A DNA stretch of 64,000 nt from Actinomadura rudentiformis (GTDB lineage Bacteria; Actinomycetota; Actinomycetes; Streptosporangiales; Streptosporangiaceae), in the NCBI RefSeq assembly GCF_008923185.1, contig NZ_WBMT01000019.1:186001-250000 (forward strand), in the 5' to 3' direction. Shown here in pieces: positions 31,941 through 40,726 of this stretch. Below the pieces are notes generated by a model. That model made no database searches and was not told the origin of the DNA. It saw only the letters and a program-made list of their open reading frames with translations. How positions within the stretch are numbered: the first letter of the stretch is position 1; each line of letters starts with the position of its first letter. A program made the translations under genes and the position numbers.

Positions 31941-33098
31941 TCAGCAGCCGACGATGTCGGCGTCGAGGTCGTTCAAGTGGTCCATCGTCTTGATCTGCCT
32001 GGTCTGCAGGTCGAGCCACTCGGTTTTGTCGCCGGTGCCGAGGAGGACGTGCCGGGTGTCAGCGGACCGGCAGTACACGGAGATCGCGGGCCGCTGGTCC
32101 GCCACGGCGGGCGGGCCATCGCCCGGCGTCGCCGTCTCAGGCCGTGGGGTGCGCCGCAGCAGTGTGGCGCTGACCTTGCCGGTGTTGGCGATGGCGAGGA
32201 GCCTGGTTTCGGCCCCTGCGGACACCAGGTAGAGGCCGTCTCGGCCCAGCCATGGCTGGTGCACCTCGTCCAGCGGCCCGGGCACGGGAACGAGCTGGCG
32301 GCTGCGGCTGAGGAGGTCGCCGGCCGGGCCGCCGGTGTCCAATGTCCGGACGCCGTCAGGGCTCTTGCCGAAGCCCACCCATTGGAACGCCAGCCTGCGG
32401 CCGTCTGGGCTCAGGGACAGAGACTCGGCCATGCCGTTCCCGCTCCAGACCGTCCACCGTCCCGTGGACACGGTCAGGAGGCGGACCTGGCTGGCGGGAG
32501 GGGCAGGGTGATCTTGAGCGCTGACCGTCACCGCGAGCTTGGCGCCGTCCGCGGAGGCCGCCAACGGTCCGTTGGAATTCCCGGGCACGTCGCCGCCGGG
32601 CAGTCGCGCAAGCTCAACCAGGCGGCCCCTGGGGTCGATGCGCAGCCGGTAGATGTGAGACTCGCCCCGTTCAGCCTCCACGAGTCTGGCGAGAAGGAAG
32701 AACGTGCGGTTGTCGGCGGTGCCGACCCCGTCTATCCAACGGTCTACCTCGCTAGGAGTGGGCAACCGCTGGATCACCTGACCGGAGGGCAGGTCGCGTA
32801 TCGCGGGAGGCTCATCTGCACCGGGAGCCCCTCCCTGCAAGGGTGGCAGTGTGAGGAAGTAGTGGCCGCTGCCCGCCAGTGGGCCGGAGTCACCTTCCCC
32901 ACTGCGTAGGACGTTCACCAGGACGGCGCCGGCCACGATCATGGCGACCGCGAAGGCCGCGATGGCGGGGGTCCACCGGCGTGCACGGCGCCGGACAGGC
33001 TTGCCGGCGGGCACGGTGAGCGGCTTCAGGTCCTCGGGCCGTACCGTCGCGGTCGCGGTGTCGAACGCGTTGGCAAGCCGTTCCTCGATCTCGGTCAT
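31941..33098 (-). CDS. Membrane-anchored beta-propeller protein, probable anti-sigma partner
   Basis: This 385-residue protein starts at ATG 33098, overlapping the sigma-factor stop by 4 bp. About 45 cytoplasmic residues (MTEIEERLANAFDTATATVRPEDLKPL, ending in a basic stretch RRRARRW) precede one membrane helix (TPAIAAFAVAMIVAGAVLVNVL). The outer domain of about 310 residues carries repeated strands with ADGAKLAVTV and SPDGRRLAFQW, like WD40/TolB propellers. The position next to an ECF sigma gene and the short cytosolic tail suggest an anti-sigma factor or sensor; no zinc-binding anti-sigma motif is seen. Cys at the C-terminus is single. Confidence 0.7.
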   Translation of the reverse strand: MTEIEERLANAFDTATATVRPEDLKPLTVPAGKPVRRRARRWTPAIAAFAVAMIVAGAVLVNVLRSGEGDSGPLAGSGHYFLTLPPLQGGAPGADEPPAIRDLPSGQVIQRLPTPSEVDRWIDGVGTADNRTFFLLARLVEAERGESHIYRLRIDPRGRLVELARLPGGDVPGNSNGPLAASADGAKLAVTVSAQDHPAPPASQVRLLTVSTGRWTVWSGNGMAESLSLSPDGRRLAFQWVGFGKSPDGVRTLDTGGPAGDLLSRSRQLVPVPGPLDEVHQPWLGRDGLYLVSAGAETRLLAIANTGKVSATLLRRTPRPETATPGDGPPAVADQRPAISVYCRSADTRHVLLGTGDKTEWLDLQTRQIKTMDHLNDLDADIVGC

Positions 33099-33631
33099 GA
33101 GTCCTCCAGCTTCTTGGCCAGCGCGGTGAGCGCTCGGGACATGGTCGACTTGACGGTGCCGCCGGACACCCCCATGACCTCGGCGATCTCGGCATCGCTC
33201 AGGTTGAGGTAGTAGCGCAGCACCAGGACCTCCCGGCGGCGGCGCGGCAGGCTTCTGAGCGCTTCGAACACCTCGCGGCAGTCCTCGCCGAGCATGGCCG
33301 CCGATTCGGCCGACCAGACCGGCGGCTCATGGTGCTGGTGCAGACGACTGGCCAGCTTGCGACGCCGTAACACTGTCCGGCACCTGTTGATGACGGCCGT
33401 GCGGGCGTACGGCAGCATCGCGTGATGCTCATGCAGCCGGTCCAGCCTGTCGTGCATGGCGGTGAACACGTCCTGGACGACGTCCTCGGCCGTCGGCTTG
33501 TCGCCGACGATGAGCAACGCCATGCGAACGAGCTCGAGATGGTGTTCGCGGAACAACCTGGTGAGCATGGCCACCGGGTCTGGGGCGGCCTCAGGTTCGC
33601 CCGCGCTGTTGAGGACCTCTTCAGTTCTCAC
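33095..33631 (-). CDS. SigE-family ECF RNA polymerase sigma factor
   Basis: This 178-residue sigma factor begins at GTG 33631. Region 2 includes LVRMALLIVGDKPTAEDVVQDVFTAM and LPYARTAVINRCRTVLRRRK; region 4 is EALRSLPRRRREVLVLRYYLNLSDAEIAEVMGVSGGTVKSTMSRAL. These fit the actinobacterial SigE family. The overlapping downstream membrane protein would couple its activity to an extracytoplasmic signal. The upstream region has CATAGGT directly before the GTG and may be nearly leaderless. Confidence 0.9.
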   Translation of the reverse strand: MRTEEVLNSAGEPEAAPDPVAMLTRLFREHHLELVRMALLIVGDKPTAEDVVQDVFTAMHDRLDRLHEHHAMLPYARTAVINRCRTVLRRRKLASRLHQHHEPPVWSAESAAMLGEDCREVFEALRSLPRRRREVLVLRYYLNLSDAEIAEVMGVSGGTVKSTMSRALTALAKKLEDS

Positions 33632-33884
33632 ACCTATGTCACAACCGAAACAGGGCCGTGGTTGCTCGCCTCCACACAGAAATGCGACGGAGCCGGTTCA
33701 GCGCATGATCGCCACAACGACGATATTTCATGATCGCAGCTGTCCGGCCGTGCTGCGGCACGTGTGCCGTCCAGGCGTTGAGAGCGTCCAAGTCCTGGCA
33801 TAAGCCCAGGTCAGTCCGATTATGCGCCTCAGCCGCCGGGTAGGGCCGGGAAGGAGTCACTCTACGTACATCGGGGGAACGAGC

Positions 33885-34247
33885 ATGGCTCAGATCGAGG
33901 TCAAGAATTTCCAGCAACCCGACGAAACGCGCGAGTTCGAAGGCAAGGGCAAGGCCGACATGGTGACGCTGGCCGGCAAGACGGTGGGCCGCGGGACCTT
34001 CGAGCCCGGATGGCGCTGGTCGAAGAACGTGAAGCCGATCGCCGGCACCGAACAGTGCGAGGTGTCGCATCTGGGTTACTGCGTCTCAGGGCGCATGCGG
34101 ATCTTCATGTCCGACGGCACGCAGAAGGAGGTCGCAGCCGGCGACGCCGTCGCCATCCCGCCCGGCCACGACGCCGAGGTGCTGGGTGACGAAGCGTGCG
34201 TCGTGGTCGACTTCGGGGAGATCTCCGAATACGCCAAGCGCACCTGA
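33885..34247 (+). CDS. Cupin-domain protein
   Basis: This 120-residue protein starts at ATG 33885 (the longer upstream frame lacks a ribosome binding site; GGGGGAACG precedes this ATG). It has a single cupin barrel: GRGTFEPGWRWSKNVK, CEVSHLGYCVSGRMRIFMSDG and VAAGDAVAIPPGHDAEVLGD. Metal-ligand residues of cupin motif 1 (Cys/His and Glu) are partly replaced (CEVSHLGY). Function unknown; small cupins of this type are common stand-alone genes. Confidence 0.8.
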   Translation: MAQIEVKNFQQPDETREFEGKGKADMVTLAGKTVGRGTFEPGWRWSKNVKPIAGTEQCEVSHLGYCVSGRMRIFMSDGTQKEVAAGDAVAIPPGHDAEVLGDEACVVVDFGEISEYAKRT

Positions 34248-34368
34248 CCAGCCGGTTTCCGCAGTCACGACGGACCGCCGGGCTGACGAAGTCAAGGCGC
34301 CAGGGCACCATTCGGTCTTGATCCCCTGGAACCTTGGAGGAACACGGGCCGCTGGACACCATTGCCGC

Positions 34369-34809
34369 ATGATTCAGAAGACGGTGATCTCCGCCTCCCT
34401 CATGTCCTGCGCCCTGTCGCTGGTCGCCGCCCCGGCCGCGTACGCGGACGACGTCGCAGCTCAGGCCCGCGGCACGTCCGGCTCGGTCAACACCCGTGAC
34501 AGCGGCGTGCCCGACGGCTCGGGATTCTTCTGGCACGACGGCAACGGCGCCCAGCCGAAGCACAAGTCCGTGATCATGGTCCGCGACAACAGGAAGGACG
34601 GCCAGTGGGTCAGGATCACGCTGCTGCGGATCAAGAAGCCCTACAACGAGATCATCACCTCGCTCGAGAACAAGAGCGACAAGCGGATGAACCGTAAATA
34701 CAAGGTCGTGAAGGTGAAGGACGGCACGCGCGTCCGGCTGCGCGTCTGCCTGACCAGCCGCGAGGGGGAGAAGACCCCCAGCTGCAAGCACAAGGACTTC
34801 ACCGCCTGA
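34369..34809 (+). CDS. Secreted hypothetical protein
   Basis: This 146-residue protein starts at ATG 34369 with a signal peptide (MIQKTVISASLMSCALSLVA, cleavage after AYA near residue 26). The mature part is about 120 residues, basic (VKVKDGTRVRLRV, KKPYNEIITSLENKSDKRMNRKYK) with two Cys near the C-terminus (VCLTSREGEKTPSCK) that may form a disulfide. No family recognised. GC is a little lower than the window average. There is no obvious ribosome binding site directly upstream. Confidence 0.6.
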   Translation: MIQKTVISASLMSCALSLVAAPAAYADDVAAQARGTSGSVNTRDSGVPDGSGFFWHDGNGAQPKHKSVIMVRDNRKDGQWVRITLLRIKKPYNEIITSLENKSDKRMNRKYKVVKVKDGTRVRLRVCLTSREGEKTPSCKHKDFTA

Positions 34810-35115
34810 TCCCCCGCGAAGGCGGGTCACGCCAGAGAGCCACTACGTGGCCCGCCCCGGGATCGCTGGCGGGGTTGACCTGGGCACTGCCAGGCGCAGG
34901 CGCCGCCGCTAACACCGAACGGGACTCTAGTTAGAGACGGTTGAATTTCAGCTCGGTCGCAAGGGATAGGAAGCATTCCATATCCCGCTCACGCTCAGGT
35001 CATGCATTCCGAGCCGCCACGTCCATGTTCGCAGGGGTGGTATCCCGATCCGGAGAGTCCCGCCGAGCGGGTGCGATGGTAGGACGGGGCCGACTGGACG
35101 CACTGGACGACGGCG
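34810..35115. other. Intergenic region without visible gene
   Basis: I see nothing coding here. A lower-GC patch near 34920-34985 (TAGTTAGAGACGGTTGAATTTCAG...) may hold the promoter of the small membrane-protein gene. Confidence 0.4.
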
Positions 35116-35463
35116 ATGAAGCCACAGCCGTCCCCGGTGAGTGCGGTGCCGTTCTCTGGTCGCATCGTGATGGCCGTTCTCACGGTGCTGCTACTGCCGG
35201 CGCTCTTCTTCGGGGCCCTCGGGCTCCTTCTCGTTGGCGCGCCATCACACCCCTGTCCCCCTGAGGACGCCGCGTGCGCTGACAAGCCAGGACTCTTCGA
35301 GTTCGCCGGCTTCGGCCTAGCAGGCAGTGGGGTCGCGCTCGTCGCCATATTCAGCGCCTGGCGGCGCAGGGGGTTGTCACCCAGGCGCAGGATCGTGATC
35401 TTGGCGACCGGGAACGCGCTGTTCCTCCTCTGGCTCGCCATCTGGTTCGACCGCCTGTTCTGA
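35116..35463 (+). CDS. Small membrane protein, unknown function
   Basis: This 115-residue protein starts at ATG 35116. Three hydrophobic segments are visible: IVMAVLTVLLLPALFFGALGLLLVG (residues 17-41), FAGFGLAGSGVALVAIFSAW, and IVILATGNALFLLWLAIWF near the C-terminus. The outside loop between the first two contains two Cys (PCPPEDAACADKPG). No family recognised. Confidence 0.55.
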   Translation: MKPQPSPVSAVPFSGRIVMAVLTVLLLPALFFGALGLLLVGAPSHPCPPEDAACADKPGLFEFAGFGLAGSGVALVAIFSAWRRRGLSPRRRIVILATGNALFLLWLAIWFDRLF

Positions 35464-35545
35464 CCCGGCCCCTCCTTGGCGCGTTTGGCCATCCAGCGCA
35501 CGACGTGAGGCGTCCAACAGACAGAGTCACTCAACAGGGGGCCGT

Positions 35546-36250
35546 ATGTGCGCCATGCCAGTGGAGTGGGCGGGCCTGTACCGAGATGAGTCCGGAGCGG
35601 AGCCGATCGTCATCCATAACGACGGTGTAGAGCTGCGGACCGTGATTCGGGGGACGACGTTCGTCAGTGATGACTTCGAGACCTGGGAGCCGCTGGAGCG
35701 CCCCGCCGCCGACTCGGGCTTCACCTTGAAGGACAGATACCTAGAGAACGGATACCTCGCCGCATTTCAGCTTGATGTTCAAATTCCACTTCCAGTACAA
35801 ACGGATGATGGCCTGCGTGAGGCCCGGCTCGACTGCCGACTGGAAATGCTTCCAGAACAGTCGGTCCTATCAATGAAATTGCGGATGGGAGATTCGACCT
35901 ACACGGTCAAGCGCACAAATGAGAGCTTCGAGGAAATACTGCGGGACCTCCATTGGAAGATGCCCGCCCGCAGCTACCTCAAAGCATGCATCGCCTGCAA
36001 CTGGTCCGATTACCACCCCGTCGGCAACCCCGTCTTCGGAGGCCTTGCATGCTTCCGTGACAACAAGGACGGCTATCGACGTGTACGCAGCAAGGCGGAC
36101 CTGTTCGCGATCTGGGGAAGCAGCCCTGAGTTTGAGTGGGTGCAAGAGACCTATCTCTGCGACCAATTCGAGCGACGCGGTCCCGACGTCGGCTACCGCG
36201 GATCCTTCCCGGGCCAAGACATCCTCCGAGACGGCCAATCCGGAGGCTAG
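35546..36250 (+). CDS. DUF6304-like hypothetical protein
   Basis: This 234-residue protein starts at ATG 35546 (ATG 35555 possible), after CAGGGGG. N-terminal WAGLYRDESGAEPIVIHNDGVELRTVIRG and later LKACIACNWSDYHPVGNPVFGGLACFRD recall the DUF6304 family of Streptomyces, of unknown function. Cys in CIACNWSDY and LACFRDNK could bind metal. The gene has noticeably more A/T at third positions (35750-35980 especially) than its neighbours, which suggests recent transfer. Stand-alone. Confidence 0.55.
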   Translation: MCAMPVEWAGLYRDESGAEPIVIHNDGVELRTVIRGTTFVSDDFETWEPLERPAADSGFTLKDRYLENGYLAAFQLDVQIPLPVQTDDGLREARLDCRLEMLPEQSVLSMKLRMGDSTYTVKRTNESFEEILRDLHWKMPARSYLKACIACNWSDYHPVGNPVFGGLACFRDNKDGYRRVRSKADLFAIWGSSPEFEWVQETYLCDQFERRGPDVGYRGSFPGQDILRDGQSGG

Positions 36251-36275
36251 CGCGGGCCCAGCCCAACTCTGGTGG

Positions 36276-37139
36276 TCAGGTGTCGGTCACTCGGATGAGG
36301 CCCTCTTGCATGACGGAGACGACCAGGTCGCCTTCGCGGGTGTAGACCTGGCCTCTGGCTAGGCCTCTCGCGCCGCCGGCGAAGGGCGTGTCTTGGTAAT
36401 AGAGGAGCCAGTCGTCGGCTCGGAAAGGCTTGTGGAACCACATCGCGTGGTCGAGGCTGGCGCCCATTGTTCGCTTGTCGCCCCAGGCCAGGCCGTGGTT
36501 GAGGAGCACGGTGTCCAGGAGCGTCATGTCCGACGCGTACGTCATGAGGCAGACGTGCAGGAGGGGGTCGTCGGGGAGTTCGCCGTCGACCTTGAGCCAG
36601 ACCTTGGACTCGGGGGTGGCGAGGGCGGGGTCCTTGGCGGCCTCCCAGGTGAGCGGAGTGGCGTGCCGGACGTCGAAGGGGCGGCGGGCCACGAAGTCGG
36701 TGGCGAAGCGTTCACCGAAGAGGGGGGTCAGGCGGTCCTGGGCGAGCGGGATGCTCTCCGGGTCGGGCGCGTCGGGCATGGGGGCGTGGTGGGCCGGGCC
36801 GTCCTCGACGATCTGGAACGAGGCGGAGAGGCTGAAGATGGCCTTGCCGTGCTGGATGGCCAGGACGCGGCGGGTCGTGAACGAGCGGCCGTCGCGGACC
36901 CGGTCGACGGTGTAGACGATCGGCACCGAGGGGTCGCCGGGCCGGATGAAGTAGGCGTGGAGGGAGTGCACCGGACGGTTGGGGGGCACGGTGCGGCCGG
37001 CGGCGACGAGGGCCTGGCCGGCCACTTGGCCGCCGAACACGCGCTGCTGGCGGTCCTCGGGGCTGCGCCCGCGGAAGATGTCGTTCTCGATCTGTTCGAG
37101 ATCGAGGATGTCCAGCAGTGCCTTCAGTGATTCCTTCAC
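36276..37139 (-). CDS. tesB: Acyl-CoA thioesterase II (TesB)
   Basis: This 287-residue protein is a double-hotdog thioesterase. It shows RVFGGQVAGQALVAAGRTVP, HSLHAYFIRPGDPSVPIVY and RVLAIQHGKAIFSLSASFQ in the first fold, and MTYASDMTLLDTVLL plus ASLDHAMWFHKPFRADDWLLY in the second, with the Asp/Ser-Thr/Gln catalytic set of TesB. It hydrolyses medium- and long-chain acyl-CoA to free acids. Start ATG 37139. It is followed upstream on the same strand by uvrD2 (39 bp), and is probably housekeeping rather than part of the pksE locus. Confidence 0.92.
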   Translation of the reverse strand: MKESLKALLDILDLEQIENDIFRGRSPEDRQQRVFGGQVAGQALVAAGRTVPPNRPVHSLHAYFIRPGDPSVPIVYTVDRVRDGRSFTTRRVLAIQHGKAIFSLSASFQIVEDGPAHHAPMPDAPDPESIPLAQDRLTPLFGERFATDFVARRPFDVRHATPLTWEAAKDPALATPESKVWLKVDGELPDDPLLHVCLMTYASDMTLLDTVLLNHGLAWGDKRTMGASLDHAMWFHKPFRADDWLLYYQDTPFAGGARGLARGQVYTREGDLVVSVMQEGLIRVTDT

Positions 37140-37178
37140 GTCGGCCAGTGTCGCAAACCGGACGGTGTGGCGGGCCTC

Positions 37179-39257
37179 TCACCCCCCGGAACGGCAGAGG
37201 GCCAGGACCGACTCCCCGTACTTGTCCAGCTTGATCTTGCCGACGCCCGGGATCTGGGCCAGGTCCTCCATGGACTCGGGGGTGCGCTCGGCGATGGCCT
37301 GGAGGGTGGCGTCGGTGAACACGACGTAGGCGGGGATCTTCTGGGCGGCGGAGGCCTCGCTGCGCCAGTCCTTGAGGGCCAGGAGGAGGCCCTCGTTGAG
37401 CTCGGCGGGGCAGTCTTCGCAGCGGCCCAGCTTGCGCTCGATCGCGGCGGTGAGGGGGCGGCCGCAGATACGGCACGGTTGCGGGCCCTTGCGGCCGCGT
37501 TTGGTGCGTTCGGCGCGGGCCGGGGTCGGGGTGGCGGTCTTGGGGGTGAGGCCGTCGAGGAAGCGGGACGGGCGGCGGTTGCGGCGGCCTCCCGGGGAAC
37601 GGGAGAGCGCCCAGGAGAGCGAGAGGTGCTCGCGTGCCCGGGTGATGCCGACGTAGAGCAGGCGGCGTTCCTCTTCGATCTGCTCGGGTGTCTCGGCGTA
37701 GATGATCGGGAGTGTGCCCTCGACCAGGCCGACCAGGAAGACGGCGTCCCATTCGAGGCCTTTGGCGGCGTGGAGGGAGGCCAGGGTGACGCCTTCGAGG
37801 GTGGGGGCGTGTTGGAGGGCGGCGCGTTCTTCCAGCTCGGTGACGAAGTCGGGTAGCCCCGCCCGGGGGTTTTCGGCGGCCATGTCCTCGGCCAGCTGCG
37901 CCAGGGCGGCGAGGGATTCCCACTTTTCGCGAGCCGCGCCGGTGCCCTCCGGGGCCTCCTCGGTGAAGCCGGCGCCCGCGAGGACGTGCCGCACCGTCAT
38001 TATCAATCCGAGGCCGTCGGTCTCGGCGTCGGCTCCGGCGCGGGCGGCGCCGCGCAGGCGGACCACGGCCTCGCGGACGGCGGGCCGGTCGAAGAACCGC
38101 TCGGCGCCGCGCAGCACGTAGGGAACGCCGGCGGCGGCGAGAGCGGACTCGTAGGTCTCCGACTGCGCGTTGATCCGGTAGAGGATGGCGATCTCGCTGG
38201 CCGGCACGCCCTCGTCGATGAGCTTGCGGGCCCGGCGGGCCAGGTCGTCGGCCTCGGCGACCTCGTCGTCGTATTCGCTGAAGAGCGGCTCGGGGCCGTC
38301 CTGCCGCTGGGCGACCAGCTCCAGTTTGTGGCGGCGGGCGGTCTCGCTGCGGGACTGACCGATCACCCCGTTGGCGAGCTGGACGACCTGCGGCGTCGAA
38401 CGGTAGTCGCGCACCAGCTTGACCACGGTGGCGTCGGGGTGCTCACGGGTGAAGCCGAGCAGGTGGTCGGGGCTGGCCCCGGTGAACGAGTAGATCGTCT
38501 GGTTGGGGTCACCCACCACGCACAGGTCGTCGCGGTCGCCCAGCCAGGCGTCGAGCAGCAGCTTTTGCAGAGGGTTGACGTCCTGGAACTCGTCCACCAC
38601 GAAGTAGCGGTATTGCTCGCGGACCTGGTTGGCGACGTCGCGGTTTTCGGTGAGGACGGCGACCGTCAGCTCCAGCATCCCCTCGAAGTCGAGGAGGTTG
38701 CGCTCGCGGCGGAGTTGCTCGTACATCGCATAGACGCGGGCCACGTCGACCACGTCGGTCGGCGCCTTGCGGGACGATCGAGCGACCGCGGCAGCATAGT
38801 CCTCGGGGCGGGTCTGGGTGACCTTGGCCCACTCGATCTCCGCCGCGATGTCGCGCAGCTCGGTGCGGCCGAACGTCAACCGGCAGGCCCGCGCGGCGTC
38901 CGCGACCACCGGGATCTTGGACTCGATGATCTTGGGTGTGTCGCCGCCGATGACGCGCGGCCAGAAGTACGACAGCTGCCGCAGCGCCGCCGCGTGGAAC
39001 GTGCGGGCCTGCACGCCGGGCGCACCGAGACGGCGCAGCCGCCCGCGCAGCTCCCCCGCGGCACGAGTGGTGAACGTCACAGCGAGCACCCGCTGCGGCG
39101 CGACGATGCCGGTCAGCGTGGCGTATGCGATGCGGTGGGTGATCGCCCGGGTCTTGCCGGTGCCTGCGCCCGCGAGCACGCACACCGGCCCCTGAACGGC
39201 CTCAGCGACCGCCCGCTGCTCCGGATCAAGCCCCTCCAGAACCCCCTCAGCCTCCAT
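37179..39257 (-). CDS. uvrD2: ATP-dependent DNA helicase UvrD2
   Basis: This 692-residue SF1A helicase starts at ATG 39257; the frame is open beyond but that part lacks helicase similarity. Walker A is AGAGTGKTRAITHRI (residues about 29-43), motif II VVDEFQDVNPLQ, motif III GDPNQTIYSFTGA, motif V TLASLHAAKGLEWDAVFLVG and motif VI LYVGITRAREHL. Unlike UvrD1 it carries a C-terminal zinc-type CRICG...CEDCP four-cysteine unit (near 590-612) and an HRDC domain (AIAERTPESMEDLAQIPGVGKIKL), the actinobacterial UvrD2 layout. It unwinds DNA 3'-5' in repair or replication. A shared promoter region of 139 bp separates it from the divergent mycoredoxin gene. Confidence 0.93.
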   Translation of the reverse strand: MEAEGVLEGLDPEQRAVAEAVQGPVCVLAGAGTGKTRAITHRIAYATLTGIVAPQRVLAVTFTTRAAGELRGRLRRLGAPGVQARTFHAAALRQLSYFWPRVIGGDTPKIIESKIPVVADAARACRLTFGRTELRDIAAEIEWAKVTQTRPEDYAAAVARSSRKAPTDVVDVARVYAMYEQLRRERNLLDFEGMLELTVAVLTENRDVANQVREQYRYFVVDEFQDVNPLQKLLLDAWLGDRDDLCVVGDPNQTIYSFTGASPDHLLGFTREHPDATVVKLVRDYRSTPQVVQLANGVIGQSRSETARRHKLELVAQRQDGPEPLFSEYDDEVAEADDLARRARKLIDEGVPASEIAILYRINAQSETYESALAAAGVPYVLRGAERFFDRPAVREAVVRLRGAARAGADAETDGLGLIMTVRHVLAGAGFTEEAPEGTGAAREKWESLAALAQLAEDMAAENPRAGLPDFVTELEERAALQHAPTLEGVTLASLHAAKGLEWDAVFLVGLVEGTLPIIYAETPEQIEEERRLLYVGITRAREHLSLSWALSRSPGGRRNRRPSRFLDGLTPKTATPTPARAERTKRGRKGPQPCRICGRPLTAAIERKLGRCEDCPAELNEGLLLALKDWRSEASAAQKIPAYVVFTDATLQAIAERTPESMEDLAQIPGVGKIKLDKYGESVLALCRSGG

Positions 39258-39396
39258 GGCCCCATCCTTGCAGCCATGAGGGACGGAATCGGCCACCTGC
39301 GCCAACTGTGGATAACCTCTGGAATGCGACGCGGCCCCCGGATGTTGTGCTGGTCGGCCGCAGCTCCCCAGAACCTTGACAGGAGAAGACGTACAG

Positions 39397-39684
39397 ATGG
39401 CGACGCCGACCACCGAACAGGCCAAGGGCCCGATCGGCCAGCTCACCATGTACACCACGACCTGGTGCGGCTTCTGCCGCCGCCTCAAGACCCAGCTGGC
39501 CCGCGACGGCATCCGCATGGCGGAGATCGACATCGAGCGCGACCCGGCCGCGGCGGAGTACGTGATGAGCGTCAACGGCGGCAACCAGACCGTCCCCACC
39601 GTGACCCTGGTCGACCCGACCGGCGAGCAGCACGTCCTCACCAACCCGAGCGCCAAGACCGTCAAGCGCCTCCTCGGCGTCTGA
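39397..39684 (+). CDS. mrx1: Mycoredoxin (glutaredoxin-like, actinobacterial)
   Basis: This 95-residue protein starts at ATG 39397 after AGGAGAAG. It is a glutaredoxin-fold protein with the redox motif TTTWCGFCRRLK (residues about 20-31), the cis-Pro in NQTVPTVTL and the C-terminal GEQHVLTNPSAKTVKRLL. Mycoredoxins reduce mixed disulfides with mycothiol, the actinobacterial substitute for glutathione. The gene is divergent from uvrD2, a conserved neighbourhood. A strong terminator follows. Confidence 0.9.
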   Translation: MATPTTEQAKGPIGQLTMYTTTWCGFCRRLKTQLARDGIRMAEIDIERDPAAAEYVMSVNGGNQTVPTVTLVDPTGEQHVLTNPSAKTVKRLLGV

Positions 39685-39703
39685 GGCTCCCCGAGACATG
39701 CGA

Positions 39704-39727
39704 GACCCCCGCTCCAGCGGGGGTCTT
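39704..39727 (+). terminator. Terminator after mycoredoxin
   Basis: GACCCCCGC-TCCA-GCGGGGGTC, a perfect 9-bp stem with a tetraloop followed by TT, 20 bp after the stop. Confidence 0.85.
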
Positions 39728-39730
39728 CCG

Positions 39731-39770
39731 CGTTTCAGAGCGGCCGCGTTTCAGAGCGGCCGCGTTTCAG
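39731..39770. repeat. 16-bp tandem repeat after the mycoredoxin terminator
   Basis: CGTTTCAGAGCGGCCG occurs at 39731-39746 and 39747-39762 exactly and again in part at 39763-39770, right at the convergent end of the NudC gene. Confidence 0.8.
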
Positions 39771-39786
39771 GACGGTGGCGTGTTCG

Positions 39787-40695
39787 TCAGAAGGGCGGCA
39801 TGTTGGGCAGCTCGCCTCCGTACCACCGCATGATCAGCTGCGACGCGATCGACAGTGGGCCTGGCGCGACGATTCGGCCCGCCTCGATGGCCGTGCGCAG
39901 CTCCTCCCGGGTGTACCAGGCGGCGTCCAGGATCTCCTCCGGGTCCGGCCGCAGCTCCAGGTCGCCGTCCGCCCGCGCGAAGAAACCGAGCATGAGGCTC
40001 TGCGGCAGCGGCCATGGCTGGCTGCCCAGGTAGCGGACGTCCCGTACGGACAGTCCGACCTCTTCGCGCACCTCACGCGCGACGGCCTGCTCCAGCGACT
40101 CCCCTGGCTCCACGAAGCCCGCCAGGATCGAACGCCGGTCCTCGGGCCACTGCGGCCCGCGGGCCAGCAGAATCCGCTCGTCGTCGTCCTCGACCAGCAT
40201 GATCACGGCTGGGTCGACCCGTGGGAACTGCTCGGACCCGTCCGCCGGGCACAACCGTACGTGCCCGGCCGCCGCGAGCTCCGACGGCCCTCCGCAGCGA
40301 GGGCAGAAGCGGTTGGTGGTGTGCCAGTGCTCCAGTGCGACCGCGTGCGTCAGCAGTCCCGAGTCCTGATCGTCCAGCAACGCGCCGACCCGCCGGATCC
40401 CGGCCTTCTCGGCGCCCTCGATCACCGGCAACGGCCCGGCGACGGCGAAGTAGGCGATCCCGTCCTCGTCCACGCCGAGCAGATAGCGGTCGCCGTCCGG
40501 CACGTCGGTGGGCGAGAGCAGCAGCAGCGCCGGGCCGCTTTCCAGGTGAACGAGCGACTGCCCCCGCTCGATCACCAGCACCCTGGTACGCGGGTCGGCC
40601 CACGCGGCCTCGACCCAGGCGTCGTCCTTGCGGCGTTCGGCGACCCGGTCGAGCGTGCCTCGCGCCAAGGCCAGCCACTGCAGTGTCTCGGACAA
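39787..40695 (-). CDS. nudC: NADH pyrophosphatase NudC
   Basis: This 302-residue protein has an N-terminal domain, a zinc ribbon (FCPRCGGPSELAAAGHVRLCPADGSEQFPR; three Cys are visible, the fourth position is Asp or another residue) and a NUDIX domain with GFVEPGESLEQAVAREVREEVGL (described by its ends) near residues 195-217, followed by the NudC-specific SQPWPLPQSLMLGF. It cleaves NADH to NMNH and AMP and, in bacteria, can decap NAD-capped RNA. Start ATG 40695. On the same strand as the M20 peptidase, 31 bp downstream of it. Confidence 0.92.
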   Translation of the reverse strand: MSETLQWLALARGTLDRVAERRKDDAWVEAAWADPRTRVLVIERGQSLVHLESGPALLLLSPTDVPDGDRYLLGVDEDGIAYFAVAGPLPVIEGAEKAGIRRVGALLDDQDSGLLTHAVALEHWHTTNRFCPRCGGPSELAAAGHVRLCPADGSEQFPRVDPAVIMLVEDDDERILLARGPQWPEDRRSILAGFVEPGESLEQAVAREVREEVGLSVRDVRYLGSQPWPLPQSLMLGFFARADGDLELRPDPEEILDAAWYTREELRTAIEAGRIVAPGPLSIASQLIMRWYGGELPNMPPF

Positions 40696-40726
40696 ACGGC
40701 CTCCCCCTAAGAGCGGACAATCACGC

